DNA of 64,000 nt from NCBI GenBank assembly GCA_000510425.1, contig AZKM01000003.1, positions 1 through 64,000 of the forward strand. Reading direction: 5' to 3'. The translations under genes were made by a program, and so were the position numbers. A model generated the notes under the pieces. It was given only the letters and a program-made list of their open reading frames with translations. It ran no database searches and was not told the DNA's origin. This stretch comes from Eubacterium nodatum ATCC 33099. Its GTDB lineage: Bacteria; Bacillota; Clostridia; Peptostreptococcales; Anaerovoracaceae. This document shows, piece by piece, positions 28,480 through 36,966 of this stretch (its first letter is position 1; the number at the start of each line of letters is the position of its first letter).

Positions 28480-28629
28480 TTATTTCCTCCCCTTTATATC
28501 CTTCTTCTCAGCAATAATAAGATCCGATTCGACATCTTTTACTTTTCTCTGCAAGACAATATAAGCTATCACTCCACATACAATCAATAACAACAAAATT
28601 ACAATGCCGATAATTCTTCTCATAATCAT
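28480..28629 (-). CDS. 49-residue single-pass membrane protein
   Basis: A short gene begins at ATG 28629, overlapping the upstream stop as ATGA, and ends at TAA 28480. The product has a basic start (MIMRRI), one hydrophobic segment (IIGIVILLLLIVCGVIAYIV) and a charged tail (QRKVKDVESDLIIAEKK). Codon choice and the exact overlap with both neighbours argue that it is real. No family is recognised. In this operon it could be an assembly helper for the surface proteins. Confidence 0.65.
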   Translation of the reverse strand: MIMRRIIGIVILLLLIVCGVIAYIVLQRKVKDVESDLIIAEKKDIKGRK

Positions 28630-29450
28630 AGGTTATTCTCCTCTGCTTCTTTTCTCTTCTTCTCAATCCAGAACATAACTTTTACAAGGGGAAGCAAAAG
28701 AATCCACCAAAAGACTGCAACAGCTCCATTTGCAAAAGCAATCGCCGCATCTGCCGCTCCGAAAGGTATGTGAGTTGAGCCTTTATCCGATTCTATTCCC
28801 TCTGAACTCTGTCCGCCGGAAGCAGAAGCTCCACCATCGGGTGAGTCTTTGCTGCTATCATTAGAAGAACTTCCTCCCATTGCTTTTCTAAAGTTTTGAT
28901 TGCTCCCGGGATTATTCACAGTGTCAGGATCAAAAGTAATTCTGCCCGGAGAAAAAGAATTATCATTTGCTTCGGGGAAGGACTTGATTCTTGGAATTAT
29001 CCTATACTCTATTCTCCATTTATGGAGCTCATCAATTCTATGCTTTAGTCCCTCTCTTGTCTTTGTGGGTTTTCTGTCCACTATCCATTTGCCCCACTTG
29101 GGTCCGGTTCTGAGTAAAATTCTTTTATCTGCATGTTTAAGATAAGGATGCTTCAGGCATCTTCTAATCTTGTATCCATCCTCAGAATATGTAGGCTTTT
29201 TGACGATTTCCCATCTGCCCCATCGATGACCTGTCATAGGAATTTTTTCAATAAAAACAACCTTCCCTGTTTTTTGGGAAATATAAACTCTAACACCCTC
29301 GGAGGTTTCAGTAGCATGCCTCTTAATTTTCACATCGTATTGTTCTTTATTATTTTCTTCGATGCTTATGCCGTATGCGTTGGTAAATGCCATACACATG
29401 AGGACAAACAAAGCGAAGAAAACTATGATTTTTCGTTTTAAACCGGTCAC
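28626..29450 (-). CDS. Secreted protein with WGxW repeats and C-terminal membrane anchor
   Basis: The 274-residue protein has an N-terminal signal or anchor (KIIVFFALFVLMCMAFTNAY), two related blocks (GHRWGRWEIVKKPTYSEDGY at about 73-92 and GPKWGKWIVDRKPTKTREGL at about 116-135) like the W-rich repeats of clostridial surface proteins, a Ser/Gly/Asp-rich linker and a C-terminal hydrophobic segment (AVFWWILLLPLVKVMFWI) with a basic tail (EKKRKE). The layout resembles a sortase substrate, but I find no LPXTG or NPQTN-like motif before the membrane segment; STHIPFGAAD stands there. It could be a sortase substrate with an unusual motif or simply membrane-anchored. Confidence 0.6.
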   Translation of the reverse strand: MTGLKRKIIVFFALFVLMCMAFTNAYGISIEENNKEQYDVKIKRHATETSEGVRVYISQKTGKVVFIEKIPMTGHRWGRWEIVKKPTYSEDGYKIRRCLKHPYLKHADKRILLRTGPKWGKWIVDRKPTKTREGLKHRIDELHKWRIEYRIIPRIKSFPEANDNSFSPGRITFDPDTVNNPGSNQNFRKAMGGSSSNDSSKDSPDGGASASGGQSSEGIESDKGSTHIPFGAADAAIAFANGAVAVFWWILLLPLVKVMFWIEKKRKEAEENNL

Positions 29451-29454
29451 TTTT

Positions 29455-30165
29455 TTATTTCTTCCTATCTTTCATTTTTTCTTTCAAATCTTTGTAATAT
29501 TTTCTGCCTACCGGCAATTTCTCTCCATTTGTAAGTATCACTTCCCCATAGGAGAAAGACTCAATATATTTTATTGATACTAAATAGGGTCTGGAAATTC
29601 TGATAAAGCCCTTATTAAAGAGAAGATTTTCCAGCTTGCCTATTGTAGATACAAATTCAAAATCCTGATTGCCATAATATACGGTTACGATTTTTTGGTT
29701 AACCTCAAAATAGCGTATGTCGCCAATCGCAACATTTCTATACTCTCCCACGCCGGTAAGCAACAAATATTCCTCTGTTTTCTCTTTTACCAGATCCGCC
29801 GCTGCCAGAAAAACCTCTTCAATTCTTGATTTTGTTGCCAGCTCCTTCAGTAAATAATTATTTGCCTTAACATCAAAGGCATGGTAGATAGCTTCCCTGG
29901 AATAAGTCAGAAAAATAATCTCTCCGGTGAAGTTTTTTTCTCTAAGTTCTCCAGCCACTTCTATTCCATTTTTGCCCGGCATTATCACATCCAGAAATAA
30001 AATATCTATACTGTGAAGAACATCTTCCATCTCAAATAACAGCTGTTCTCCACTTCTATAAGTACTTATCTTATAGCTAAAATTTTCTCTTAAGCAGATT
30101 TCTTCTATAAGCCTCCTATATTTCGCAATAACATCTGCTTGATCATCACAAAATCCAATATGCAT
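29455..30165 (-). CDS. LytTR-family response regulator
   Basis: The 236-residue protein has an N-terminal receiver domain (HIGFCDDQ at the start; phospho-acceptor Asp59 in ILFLDVIMPGKNG; FLTYSREAIYHAFD; Lys in NYLLKE) and a C-terminal LytTR DNA-binding domain (about 140-232, FEVNQKIVTVYYG, FIRISRPYLVSIKYIESF). Such AgrA-like regulators answer to a membrane histidine kinase. None is coded beside it in the window, so its kinase lies elsewhere. It is the second gene of the sortase operon and may control it. Confidence 0.92.
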   Translation of the reverse strand: MHIGFCDDQADVIAKYRRLIEEICLRENFSYKISTYRSGEQLLFEMEDVLHSIDILFLDVIMPGKNGIEVAGELREKNFTGEIIFLTYSREAIYHAFDVKANNYLLKELATKSRIEEVFLAAADLVKEKTEEYLLLTGVGEYRNVAIGDIRYFEVNQKIVTVYYGNQDFEFVSTIGKLENLLFNKGFIRISRPYLVSIKYIESFSYGEVILTNGEKLPVGRKYYKDLKEKMKDRKK

Positions 30166-30177
30166 ATAATCTAATTC

Positions 30178-30906
30178 CTATTTTCTTTCAACTAATTTTC
30201 CATAAACAACAAATCTATCTTCGTTTACATCTGTGGTACATGTGCTCATCATAACCAGTCTGTCGTTAGGACCCACCTTGACGGAAGTCCGAATTTTTGA
30301 AAGCTCCGTTACCTTATCAATGTATCGCTGTTTGTCTGCTGCATCTATAAAGTCTATTCTGTACAAATCACTGTCAGCAACAATCTTTACCATTGCAAAA
30401 ATTTTAATATTATAGTTCTTTTCCGGAGTGGCTAAAAACATGGTTTTATGCTTTCTGTAATACTCTATATCATCATACTTGCTGAGGGATTTGAACATAG
30501 AGCCGTCTTTCATCAAGTGTCCGTATACGATGGTATTAAAGTCCTTAAAAGGTTTCTTTATTTGATAATCTGCAAATAGTGTTCCTTTGAAATTATATTC
30601 TCCATTAAATAAACGGTGAAGGTAATAGTCATTATCCTTTCCCTGAACGATGGGATAGTTAATAGGTGTATCCTCACTTCTTATCCACGCAATAGTATCA
30701 GGGTTCATCTTCAAAAGTTTCTTCCAGTTGATTCTAAACTTATTTTTTTTGAGTTCTACTTTAGCAGCTTCAATAACCTTATTGTTCTCATGGGTACCTA
30801 TGTAATAATTATATAAAATAGTTCCGACTTTATAGCCGCTAAATCCGATTATGCACAGCAAAATCATTATAATCAATTTATACAAAAAATTTCCTTTTTT
30901 CTTCAC
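30178..30906 (-). CDS. srtB: Class B sortase
   Basis: Sortases cut a sorting motif in exported proteins and link them to peptidoglycan or pilin subunits. The 242-residue protein has a membrane anchor near the N-terminus (LIIMILLCIIGFSGYKVG) and the class B catalytic set: His130 in YGHLMKDGSMFK, Cys223 in MSTCTTD and Arg231 in EDRFVVYGKL. The start codon is GTG with GGAGG ten bases upstream. It leads a five-gene operon with a LytTR regulator and two secreted proteins, the likely substrates, although neither has an orthodox sorting signal. Confidence 0.92.
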   Translation of the reverse strand: MKKKGNFLYKLIIMILLCIIGFSGYKVGTILYNYYIGTHENNKVIEAAKVELKKNKFRINWKKLLKMNPDTIAWIRSEDTPINYPIVQGKDNDYYLHRLFNGEYNFKGTLFADYQIKKPFKDFNTIVYGHLMKDGSMFKSLSKYDDIEYYRKHKTMFLATPEKNYNIKIFAMVKIVADSDLYRIDFIDAADKQRYIDKVTELSKIRTSVKVGPNDRLVMMSTCTTDVNEDRFVVYGKLVERK

Positions 30907-30941
30907 CTGCCGAAATCCTCCTCTCTGCTGTATATAAGTGA

Positions 30942-30971
30942 ATTATATAATCTTATTCGTCAAGGCTTCAA
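30942..30971 (-). promoter_or_regulatory. Promoter of the sortase operon
   Basis: On the minus strand TTGAAG (30971-30966), an 18-base spacer and TATAAT (30947-30942), about 36 bases before the GTG start. Confidence 0.6.
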
Positions 30972-30995
30972 TATCCGTTCTGCATACGAAGCCTT
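30962..30995. repeat. Inverted repeat overlapping the sortase promoter
   Basis: AAGGCTTC (30962-30969) and GAAGCCTT (30988-30995) are perfect inverted arms 18 bases apart. One arm covers the -35 box, so it could be an operator. The remaining bases to 31158 show no gene. Confidence 0.5.
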
Positions 30996-31158
30996 TCACC
31001 TCTTCAATATCAGCCCGGCAGCTTTTTTATAATCTGTATTCTCGCTAATTATATCATAAATATTGTATTTATTGCCATATATTCCTCTTATATTCCAAAA
31101 CACTGCAATTATTCTACTCTGTCCTTTAATACCAGTTTATATAAATAAAAAATCTCCC

Positions 31159-31187
31159 TTGAAATAGCCTTTTTTATTCAATATAAT
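31159..31187 (+). promoter_or_regulatory. Promoter of the phosphohexomutase gene
   Basis: TTGAAA (31159-31164), a 17-base spacer and TATAAT (31182-31187), 45 bases before the ATG. Confidence 0.75.
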
Positions 31188-31232
31188 TAAATTCCGGATA
31201 TTCATATTAAAATATATTTTATGAGGTGACAA

Positions 31233-32771
31233 ATGTCAAATTACGATTACAGCAAATTACAAAACGGCAGTGATATAAGAGGAATTGCACTGGATGGAGT
31301 TCCCGGTGAAGCTGTTAATATAGACGGTGAGGCTACCTCCAGAATTGCCAAAGGGTTTCTATATTGGCTGACATTATCAACAGGCAAAAAAACTTCAGAG
31401 ATCACCGTCGCTTTAGGGCGTGATTCAAGGCTGTCCGGAGAAATGATACTGCAAAATTTTCAGCAGGCACTTTTACCATATGGTGTTAAGGTTCTTGACG
31501 CTTCTCTTTCTTCCACTCCGGCAATGTTCATGAGTACTGTTTTTCCGGAATATATGACAGACGGTGCTGTAATGATCACAGCCAGCCATCTTCCATGGAA
31601 CCGCAACGGTTTTAAATTCTTTACCGGTGAAGGAGGTCTTGATAAAGGGGATATTGCCGATATCCTCGCATTTGCAGAAAGCAATCAGATATTGGCAAAA
31701 CTCACGCCGGCGGAAAAGAAAGAGCCTTCCGAAATCAGGCTCATGGATACCTATTCTACTCATTTGAGAGACATTATCATAAAAGAGACCGGTTCTGAAA
31801 AACCTCTGACTAAAATGAAAATCTGTGTTGATGCGGGAAACGGCGCAGGTGGATTTTATGCAAAGAAAGTTCTTGAACCTCTGGGTGCCGATATTTCCGC
31901 CAGTCTGTTTCTGGAGCCGGACGGAAAGTTTCCAAATCATGCCCCGAATCCGGAAAACAAAGAGGCAATGGCAGCAATTACCCAACAGGTAATAAACAAA
32001 AAGTGCGACCTTGGAATAATATTTGACACAGATGTGGACAGATCCTCTGCAGTAGATGAAAAAGGAAGCGAAATTGCAAGAAACGGGATCGTTGCGATGG
32101 CTGCAGCTCTCATCTCCGACAAATATCCGGGGACCACCGTTGTAACAGACAGCGTAACAAGTGATGAGCTTCATGTTTTTTTGGAAGAGATTTTAGGGCT
32201 GAAGCATCTGCGATTTAAACGAGGATACAAAAATGTAATTAACAAAGCTATAGAATTAAACAACTCCGGAACAATCAGCCCTCTTGCCATTGAAACCAGT
32301 GGTCATGCAGCATATAAGGATAACTATTTTTTAGATGACGGTGCCTTTCTGGCAACACGAATAGTTATTGAAAGTGCAAAATTATTCAAAAAAGGTTTAG
32401 GACTTTCTTCCATTCTGGACGGGCTGAATTCCCCGGCAGAATCCACAGAAGTTCGCCTTCCGATTACTGCGGAAGACTTTGCAGGCTGTGCAGAAAAAGC
32501 CTTAAAGCAGGTAAAAAAACTCCCTGCTTCTTTCAAACACGACGCAATCCGCTTTTCCTCGGTTGAGCCTAACTATGAGGGTGTCAGACTTTCCTACACC
32601 GGAAAATATAACGGCTGGCTGCTTATCAGAAAATCTCTGCATGATCCTATCCTTCCGATAAATATAGAATCTAAAGAACCCGGTGGATGCCAGCTCATTA
32701 GAGAAATTCTCAACACAGCTCTGTCATCCGTTGACGGAATTGATTTATCACCTCTTATTGTAAATTTATAA
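31233..32771 (+). CDS. Phosphomannomutase/phosphoglucomutase family enzyme
   Basis: The 512-residue protein is an alpha-D-phosphohexomutase. It has the phospho-serine loop MITASHLPWNRNGFKFF (Ser118; Leu replaces the usual Asn of TASHNP), the metal-binding loop IFDTDVDRSS (D265, D267, D269), a sugar-binding region ETSGHAAYKDNYFLDDGAF and a C-terminal phosphate-binding domain. It interconverts hexose 1- and 6-phosphates for cell-wall or glycan precursors. GAGGTG precedes the ATG. It is transcribed alone between its own promoter and terminator. Confidence 0.88.
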   Translation: MSNYDYSKLQNGSDIRGIALDGVPGEAVNIDGEATSRIAKGFLYWLTLSTGKKTSEITVALGRDSRLSGEMILQNFQQALLPYGVKVLDASLSSTPAMFMSTVFPEYMTDGAVMITASHLPWNRNGFKFFTGEGGLDKGDIADILAFAESNQILAKLTPAEKKEPSEIRLMDTYSTHLRDIIIKETGSEKPLTKMKICVDAGNGAGGFYAKKVLEPLGADISASLFLEPDGKFPNHAPNPENKEAMAAITQQVINKKCDLGIIFDTDVDRSSAVDEKGSEIARNGIVAMAAALISDKYPGTTVVTDSVTSDELHVFLEEILGLKHLRFKRGYKNVINKAIELNNSGTISPLAIETSGHAAYKDNYFLDDGAFLATRIVIESAKLFKKGLGLSSILDGLNSPAESTEVRLPITAEDFAGCAEKALKQVKKLPASFKHDAIRFSSVEPNYEGVRLSYTGKYNGWLLIRKSLHDPILPINIESKEPGGCQLIREILNTALSSVDGIDLSPLIVNL

Positions 32772-32828
32772 ATCCATAAACCCGGTATTTTAGGTATAAC
32801 TCCGCCATAATTATGTTCAAAAAAGTGC

Positions 32829-32862
32829 GGCGATACCCAAATAGGTATCGCCCCGTTTTGTT
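32829..32862 (+). terminator. Rho-independent terminator
   Basis: GGCGATACC (32829-32837) pairs with GGTATCGCC (32844-32852), loop of six, followed by CCGTTTTGTTT. It lies between convergent genes. Confidence 0.75.
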
Positions 32863-32897
32863 TCCTATTTTGAATTCCTGTCAAAGAAAATATTCCT

Positions 32898-33827
32898 CTA
32901 TTTATTTCCGGCAGTTTTCATAATTTTAATAACATCTTCCACATGTGCATAGCTTTCCGGGGCAGACTTATGCCCCAAGGTAACCACAATATATTTTTTC
33001 TTATTCTTTTCCACAAGCGCTGCAAGACTTTTCCCCGCCTCCGGTGTATAGCCGAATTTTCCTCCTAAAATTTTGAAATCCTTATTTTTATATTCCTCAA
33101 ATTTGCAAATTACCGCATTTGAAAAAGAAAGTCCGTCTGGATGTTCAGAGGTCGTCGAAGATTTGAAATCCCTGTCTGTAAAGATCTTGTAATAGTCTTT
33201 GTCTTTAAGGGAGCTTACCAGAAGTTTAGTCACATCTTCCCCTGTGGTATACTGCTTTTTCTTGTCCACGCCTTCCACACTTTCATAGTGAGTATTCTTC
33301 AGTCCCATTGCATGCGCCTCTCGGTTCATATCCCCAATAAATCCGGTAATGGTACCTCTCAGTATATCGGCAATTGCATTTGAACAGGCACCGTCGGACT
33401 GCATAATCATAGCATAAAATAAATCTGCAAAAGAAGTTTTCTCTCCTACTTTATAGCCCACCATAATCTCTTTCTGCTCTACTGTTAAATTGTATGCCTT
33501 TTTCGTAATGCTTGCTTTTTCTCTTAGTCTAAGTTTTTTCTCATCCATAATCTGCAAAGCTTTTCGGCATGTCATAAGTTTTGTCAAAGATGCCATAGGA
33601 AGTCTTTCCCTGCCATTCAAATTCTTAACCACTTTTCCGTCCGTAAGGTCATATACATATATGCTTCTGCTGTTATAGCCTTTCAGGTGTTTCCCGGATG
33701 CCTCCATCTTAAGCCTATTGGAATTTTCTATATGTTTATAAATAAAATACCCTCCTATTGAAGATAATATAACTAGAAGGCAGAGTGCCGCTAAAAGCAA
33801 ATGTTTTCTATTGCTATATTTATTCAT
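32898..33827 (-). CDS. D-alanyl-D-alanine carboxypeptidase (PBP5/DacA family)
   Basis: Serine peptidases of this family trim the terminal D-Ala from peptidoglycan stem peptides outside the membrane. The product (309 residues from ATG 33827) has an N-terminal membrane segment (LLLAALCLLVILSSIGGYFI), the SxxK motif in PMASLTKLM (Ser80, Lys83), the S-x-N region SDGACSNAIAD and a K-x-G box as GGKFGYTPEAGKS. It is shorter than classic PBP5 and lacks the C-terminal beta domain and amphipathic anchor, so the N-terminal segment holds it. An in-frame start 45 bases upstream is possible. Confidence 0.88.
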   Translation of the reverse strand: MNKYSNRKHLLLAALCLLVILSSIGGYFIYKHIENSNRLKMEASGKHLKGYNSRSIYVYDLTDGKVVKNLNGRERLPMASLTKLMTCRKALQIMDEKKLRLREKASITKKAYNLTVEQKEIMVGYKVGEKTSFADLFYAMIMQSDGACSNAIADILRGTITGFIGDMNREAHAMGLKNTHYESVEGVDKKKQYTTGEDVTKLLVSSLKDKDYYKIFTDRDFKSSTTSEHPDGLSFSNAVICKFEEYKNKDFKILGGKFGYTPEAGKSLAALVEKNKKKYIVVTLGHKSAPESYAHVEDVIKIMKTAGNK

Positions 33828-33940
33828 AAATTGCCGGTTCACTTCCTTTCCAAGTTCAAAGCACAAGCTCATTCTATCTTACATTCAAAACATAATACTG
33901 TTCTATTTTTTAATCATACACTAACTTGTAAACTTTTGCA

Positions 33941-34084
33941 TTATATTTCGGAAAAGTTAATTTCGTGTGTCTGTCGCTTTTTAATATCCCGATGTGCATT
34001 GATACTTTCGTTTTTCAATGTCCGCTTGCAGAAGCCGGTAAATGTGCAGCGTATCTGCCATTCGGGACGTTCAGGTTCATTCAT
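33941..34084 (-). pseudogene. Fragment of a conjugative-element sigma factor
   Basis: An ATG at 34084 after AAAGGAGG opens a 47-codon frame reading MNEPERPEWQIRCTFTGFCK and then RTLKNESINAHRDIKKRQTH, ending EINFSEI-stop. This matches the N-terminus of the small sigma-70-like proteins coded near the integrase end of Tn916/Tn1549-type elements, which are about 140 residues. The region 4 part is missing. It is a relic of such an element. 33828-33940 holds no gene. Confidence 0.55.
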
Positions 34085-34250
34085 GGTATTCACCTCCTTT
34101 CGCAGCCGTATTTTCATAAACTATGACTTGCTTTGGACTTCCGCTTTTTTCCTTATAATAACGGCGGTCTTGTATAACTTGCAGCTGTGTTTTATTTCTG
34201 CAAATAGGACACAGTAACCATTGTCGTTCATCTTTTTTATAATTCAGCTC
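34077..34250 (-). pseudogene. Fragment of a Cys-rich KTR protein
   Basis: The minus strand reads RQWLLCPICRNKTQLQVIQD and then a basic tail that ends at 34077, overlapping the sigma-factor fragment. The W-I/L-L-C-P-x-C-x-N-K-T opening is that of the Cys-rich KTR proteins found in ICEs of Firmicutes. The second CPKCK half is absent and there is no in-frame ATG, so this is a relic, perhaps frameshifted. Confidence 0.5.
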
Positions 34251-34263
34251 ATAAATCTACCTG

Positions 34264-34722
34264 TTATTTTGTGTCAGATTTGACCTGTCCCATGTTTTTT
34301 AGTTCATTTATCATCATAGCGATGCCCACAACAATCATAATGAAATCTACAAGAGGCTGAGTGAACCAAACCGCTTTCACTCCAAATGCCATGGGTAGGA
34401 GAATCATAGCCGGTATAAAGAGGAATAATTGTCTAAGCATAACAATAACTCCTGCCTTTTTTCCTTTTCCAATCGCTCGTGACAAAACAGAAGCGGAGCC
34501 TACACCAAGTAGAGTTGAAACACCGCTGTTAAAAAATGTGAGCGGCATTGCAACGCCACAAGCAGTCATTGCTCTCTGTCCTATGATTTTCCCAGCAAAT
34601 ATACCGTCCATTAACGGATACAAACCAATTACTATCATTCCAATAACTGCCGGAATAGATAGTTGAAACAGTAAATCTATCGGTCTTTTGGTTAGTAGTT
34701 GTTCTTTCATCTCTTGGTTCAT
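34264..34722 (-). pseudogene. MATE efflux pump gene with large internal deletion
   Basis: The 152-residue frame joins the first 95 or so residues of a MATE family drug/sodium antiporter (RPIDLLFQLSIPAVIGMIVI, DGIFAGKIIG, GVGSASVLSRAIGKGKK) to the last 60 (GVIVMLRQLFLFIPAMILLP, AVWFTQPLVDFIMIVVGI). Full-length members have about 450 residues, so about 290 in the middle have been lost in frame. A ribosome site (AAGGAGG) and start are intact. It is unlikely to work as a pump, although a short membrane protein could still be made. Confidence 0.7.
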
Positions 34723-34752
34723 TCTAGGTTCCTCCTTATTTGATTTATATTT

Positions 34753-36228
34753 TTATAAGCAACTACTTGTTTGCTTGAAAAAATCCTTCATTGCCTTTAT
34801 ATTTTTTTCATTCTTACCACCATGCCATTTTAATTTTCCATTCTCCATAAACATATAATAATCACAACAGCATTCTACTAATTCCGGATCATGTGTAATG
34901 ATAAAAATAGTTTTTCCATCCTCTCTAAGTCTTATCATTTCATCAGAAACCTCTTTCATATTCTTAAAATCAAGACCACTTGTAGGTTCGTCCAAAATCA
35001 GAATTGTTCTATCAGAAGCAATAGCACTTGCGATTGCAACCCTTTGTTTCTGTCCTCCGGATAATGACATTGGATGGCAATCTATAAAATTCATTAAGTT
35101 TAACTTTTCACATATTTCGTCGACCTTTTCTTCTTTATTTTCATCGTTCTCTATACTCAAAAGAATTTCTTCTTTAACTGATTCGGTAAATAATTGATGA
35201 TTAACATCCTGCATCACCATAAAACATTTTTTTAGCCTTTCTCTTGTATCATAAATTTCTGTATTTATACTCAAAGTTCCTTTTGCTTTTTCTTCAACTC
35301 CACATAAACATTTTGAAAATGTTGATTTTCCGGAACCATTATTTCCTAAAACAGCCACAATAGATTTTTGAGGAAATGTAACCTCATGAATTTCAAGAAA
35401 CGGTTTTTTCCCATAGCTAAACATAAAATTTTTAATTTCTATTTGTTCCTTAGATTCTATATTTTTCACAATGTTATTGGTATCAACAGGGTGTATACTC
35501 CTTAATCCCATATCATTTAAAATGCTATTAGGTAATTCTTTGAACTCAGTACAAGAAAATACGCTGTGAACTTTTCCATCTTTCATATAGATAAATCTAT
35601 CTGCAATATCTATTAAATATTGTAGCCTATGTTCTGCAATAACTACAGTTGCCTTTTTTTCTTTCCATTTCTTTATAATGTTTTTTAGCATTCCTATAGT
35701 TTGAAGATCTAAATTAGAAGATGGTTCATCCAATACATAAATCTCAGGTTCCATAGCAGCAGCAGAAGCACAAGCTATTTTTTGCTTTTCACCTCCCGAC
35801 ATTGAAAACAAACTTCTATCAAGTAAGTTTTTTATATCTAATTCTTTTGTTACCTTACCAATTCTTTTGCAAATTTCTTCTCTTGGAATCCCAAAATTTT
35901 CACAGGCAAATGCAATTTCACTTGTAGAATCTACATTGAAAAATTGAGTTCTCGGATTCTGAAATACCGAACCTACATATCGACTTAATTCATCAATTGG
36001 ATTTTCAGAAACTTTATATCCATGTACTGTAACTTCTCCAGTCAAGATTCCCGTATAATATCCGGGAATTAGCCCATTTATCAATCTGCTTATTGTAGTT
36101 TTTCCACAACCGGATTCACCACAAAATACAACTACCTCTCCATCATTGATTTTTAAGTCAACATTATAAATTCCGGCATTCCTGTCACCACTATCGTAAG
36201 TAAACGACACATCTTTAAATTCAATCAA
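34753..36228 (-). CDS. ECF transporter ATPase with two fused ABC domains
   Basis: The 491-residue protein has two ABC ATPase domains in one chain: first Walker A GESGCGKTT (about 38-46), signature MSGGEKQK and VLDEPSSNLD; second Walker A GNNGSGKST (about 294-302), signature LSGGQKQRVAIA and ILDEPTSGLD. This is the fused EcfA-EcfA' type of energy-coupling-factor transporters. It is three bases after the EcfT-like gene and together they form the energising module for the S component upstream. It acts on the inner face of the membrane. Confidence 0.9.
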   Translation of the reverse strand: MIEFKDVSFTYDSGDRNAGIYNVDLKINDGEVVVFCGESGCGKTTISRLINGLIPGYYTGILTGEVTVHGYKVSENPIDELSRYVGSVFQNPRTQFFNVDSTSEIAFACENFGIPREEICKRIGKVTKELDIKNLLDRSLFSMSGGEKQKIACASAAAMEPEIYVLDEPSSNLDLQTIGMLKNIIKKWKEKKATVVIAEHRLQYLIDIADRFIYMKDGKVHSVFSCTEFKELPNSILNDMGLRSIHPVDTNNIVKNIESKEQIEIKNFMFSYGKKPFLEIHEVTFPQKSIVAVLGNNGSGKSTFSKCLCGVEEKAKGTLSINTEIYDTRERLKKCFMVMQDVNHQLFTESVKEEILLSIENDENKEEKVDEICEKLNLMNFIDCHPMSLSGGQKQRVAIASAIASDRTILILDEPTSGLDFKNMKEVSDEMIRLREDGKTIFIITHDPELVECCCDYYMFMENGKLKWHGGKNEKNIKAMKDFFKQTSSCL

Positions 36229-36231
36229 TCC

Positions 36232-36966
36232 TCATCCCCTCCTATATAAAAACAATCCTACAAGGGCGATTGACATGCATAAAATAAGCACATCATATGG
36301 AGAAAAACTTACTTTTACCACACTGGTTCTCTTTCTTAATCCTCCTAATCCTCTGCTTATTGCTGCTGCTGACAATTCATCACCTATTTTTGCAATGGAA
36401 ACGATTAAAGGTATGGTTACATATTCCAAGTACAAACCGGGATTTTTCCACGCTCTTTTATTTTTAAAGCTAATCCCTCTCATTTTCATAGCAGTTTTAA
36501 TGGAGTGGTGTTCTTCTTGCAATGTCGGAATGAATCTGAATGCAACTGCCGTTGGAATAATAAACGCATTTGGAATTTTCCACTTTACCATGGCTGCTAT
36601 AAATTCACTCGTTTTTGTAGACATTACGACATAATATCCCAACATAAAAATTGGAAACAATCTTAAAATTAGGGCATTCAACAAAACGGAAATTGTATTT
36701 ATAAAAGTAGGTAAAGTATACATATCTTTCGTAAAGTGTGCCATAACAGCCAAGATAAATAGCCCTCCATAAATGAGAGCTATCTTAACCTGCTTGTTGG
36801 ACAATAGTAATGCTATTGCCACAATGGCGGATATAAGGCTAATTAAAATATCCTTATATCCAACAGACATTATGGTTGTAATAAATGTCATAAATAGAAT
36901 TTTAGTACGAGGATCCAAGAAAAAGCCTTTGGGTTTAATTGGTTTATATACCTCATACTCTTTCAT
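36232..36966 (-). CDS. ECF transporter transmembrane (T) component
   Basis: The 244-residue membrane protein belongs to the EcfT/CbiQ family. It has about five to six hydrophobic segments and two coupling-helix motifs near the C-terminal half: MRGISFKNKRA and ISRGLGGLRKRT, the A-R-G / S-R-G signatures that contact the ATPases. ATG 36966 overlaps the stop of the S-component gene (TAATG), so translation is coupled. Confidence 0.9.
   Translation of the reverse strand: MKEYEVYKPIKPKGFFLDPRTKILFMTFITTIMSVGYKDILISLISAIVAIALLLSNKQVKIALIYGGLFILAVMAHFTKDMYTLPTFINTISVLLNALILRLFPIFMLGYYVVMSTKTSEFIAAMVKWKIPNAFIIPTAVAFRFIPTLQEEHHSIKTAMKMRGISFKNKRAWKNPGLYLEYVTIPLIVSIAKIGDELSAAAISRGLGGLRKRTSVVKVSFSPYDVLILCMSIALVGLFLYRRG

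Noticed and set aside
31473..32174. 233-codon frame opposite the phosphohexomutase gene
   Set aside because: It is antisense to the catalytic core of a clear enzyme gene and has no supporting start signal.
33801..34217. 138-codon plus-strand frame between dacA and the MATE remnant
   Set aside because: The minus strand in this region carries recognisable sigma-factor and KTR fragments; the plus frame is their shadow.
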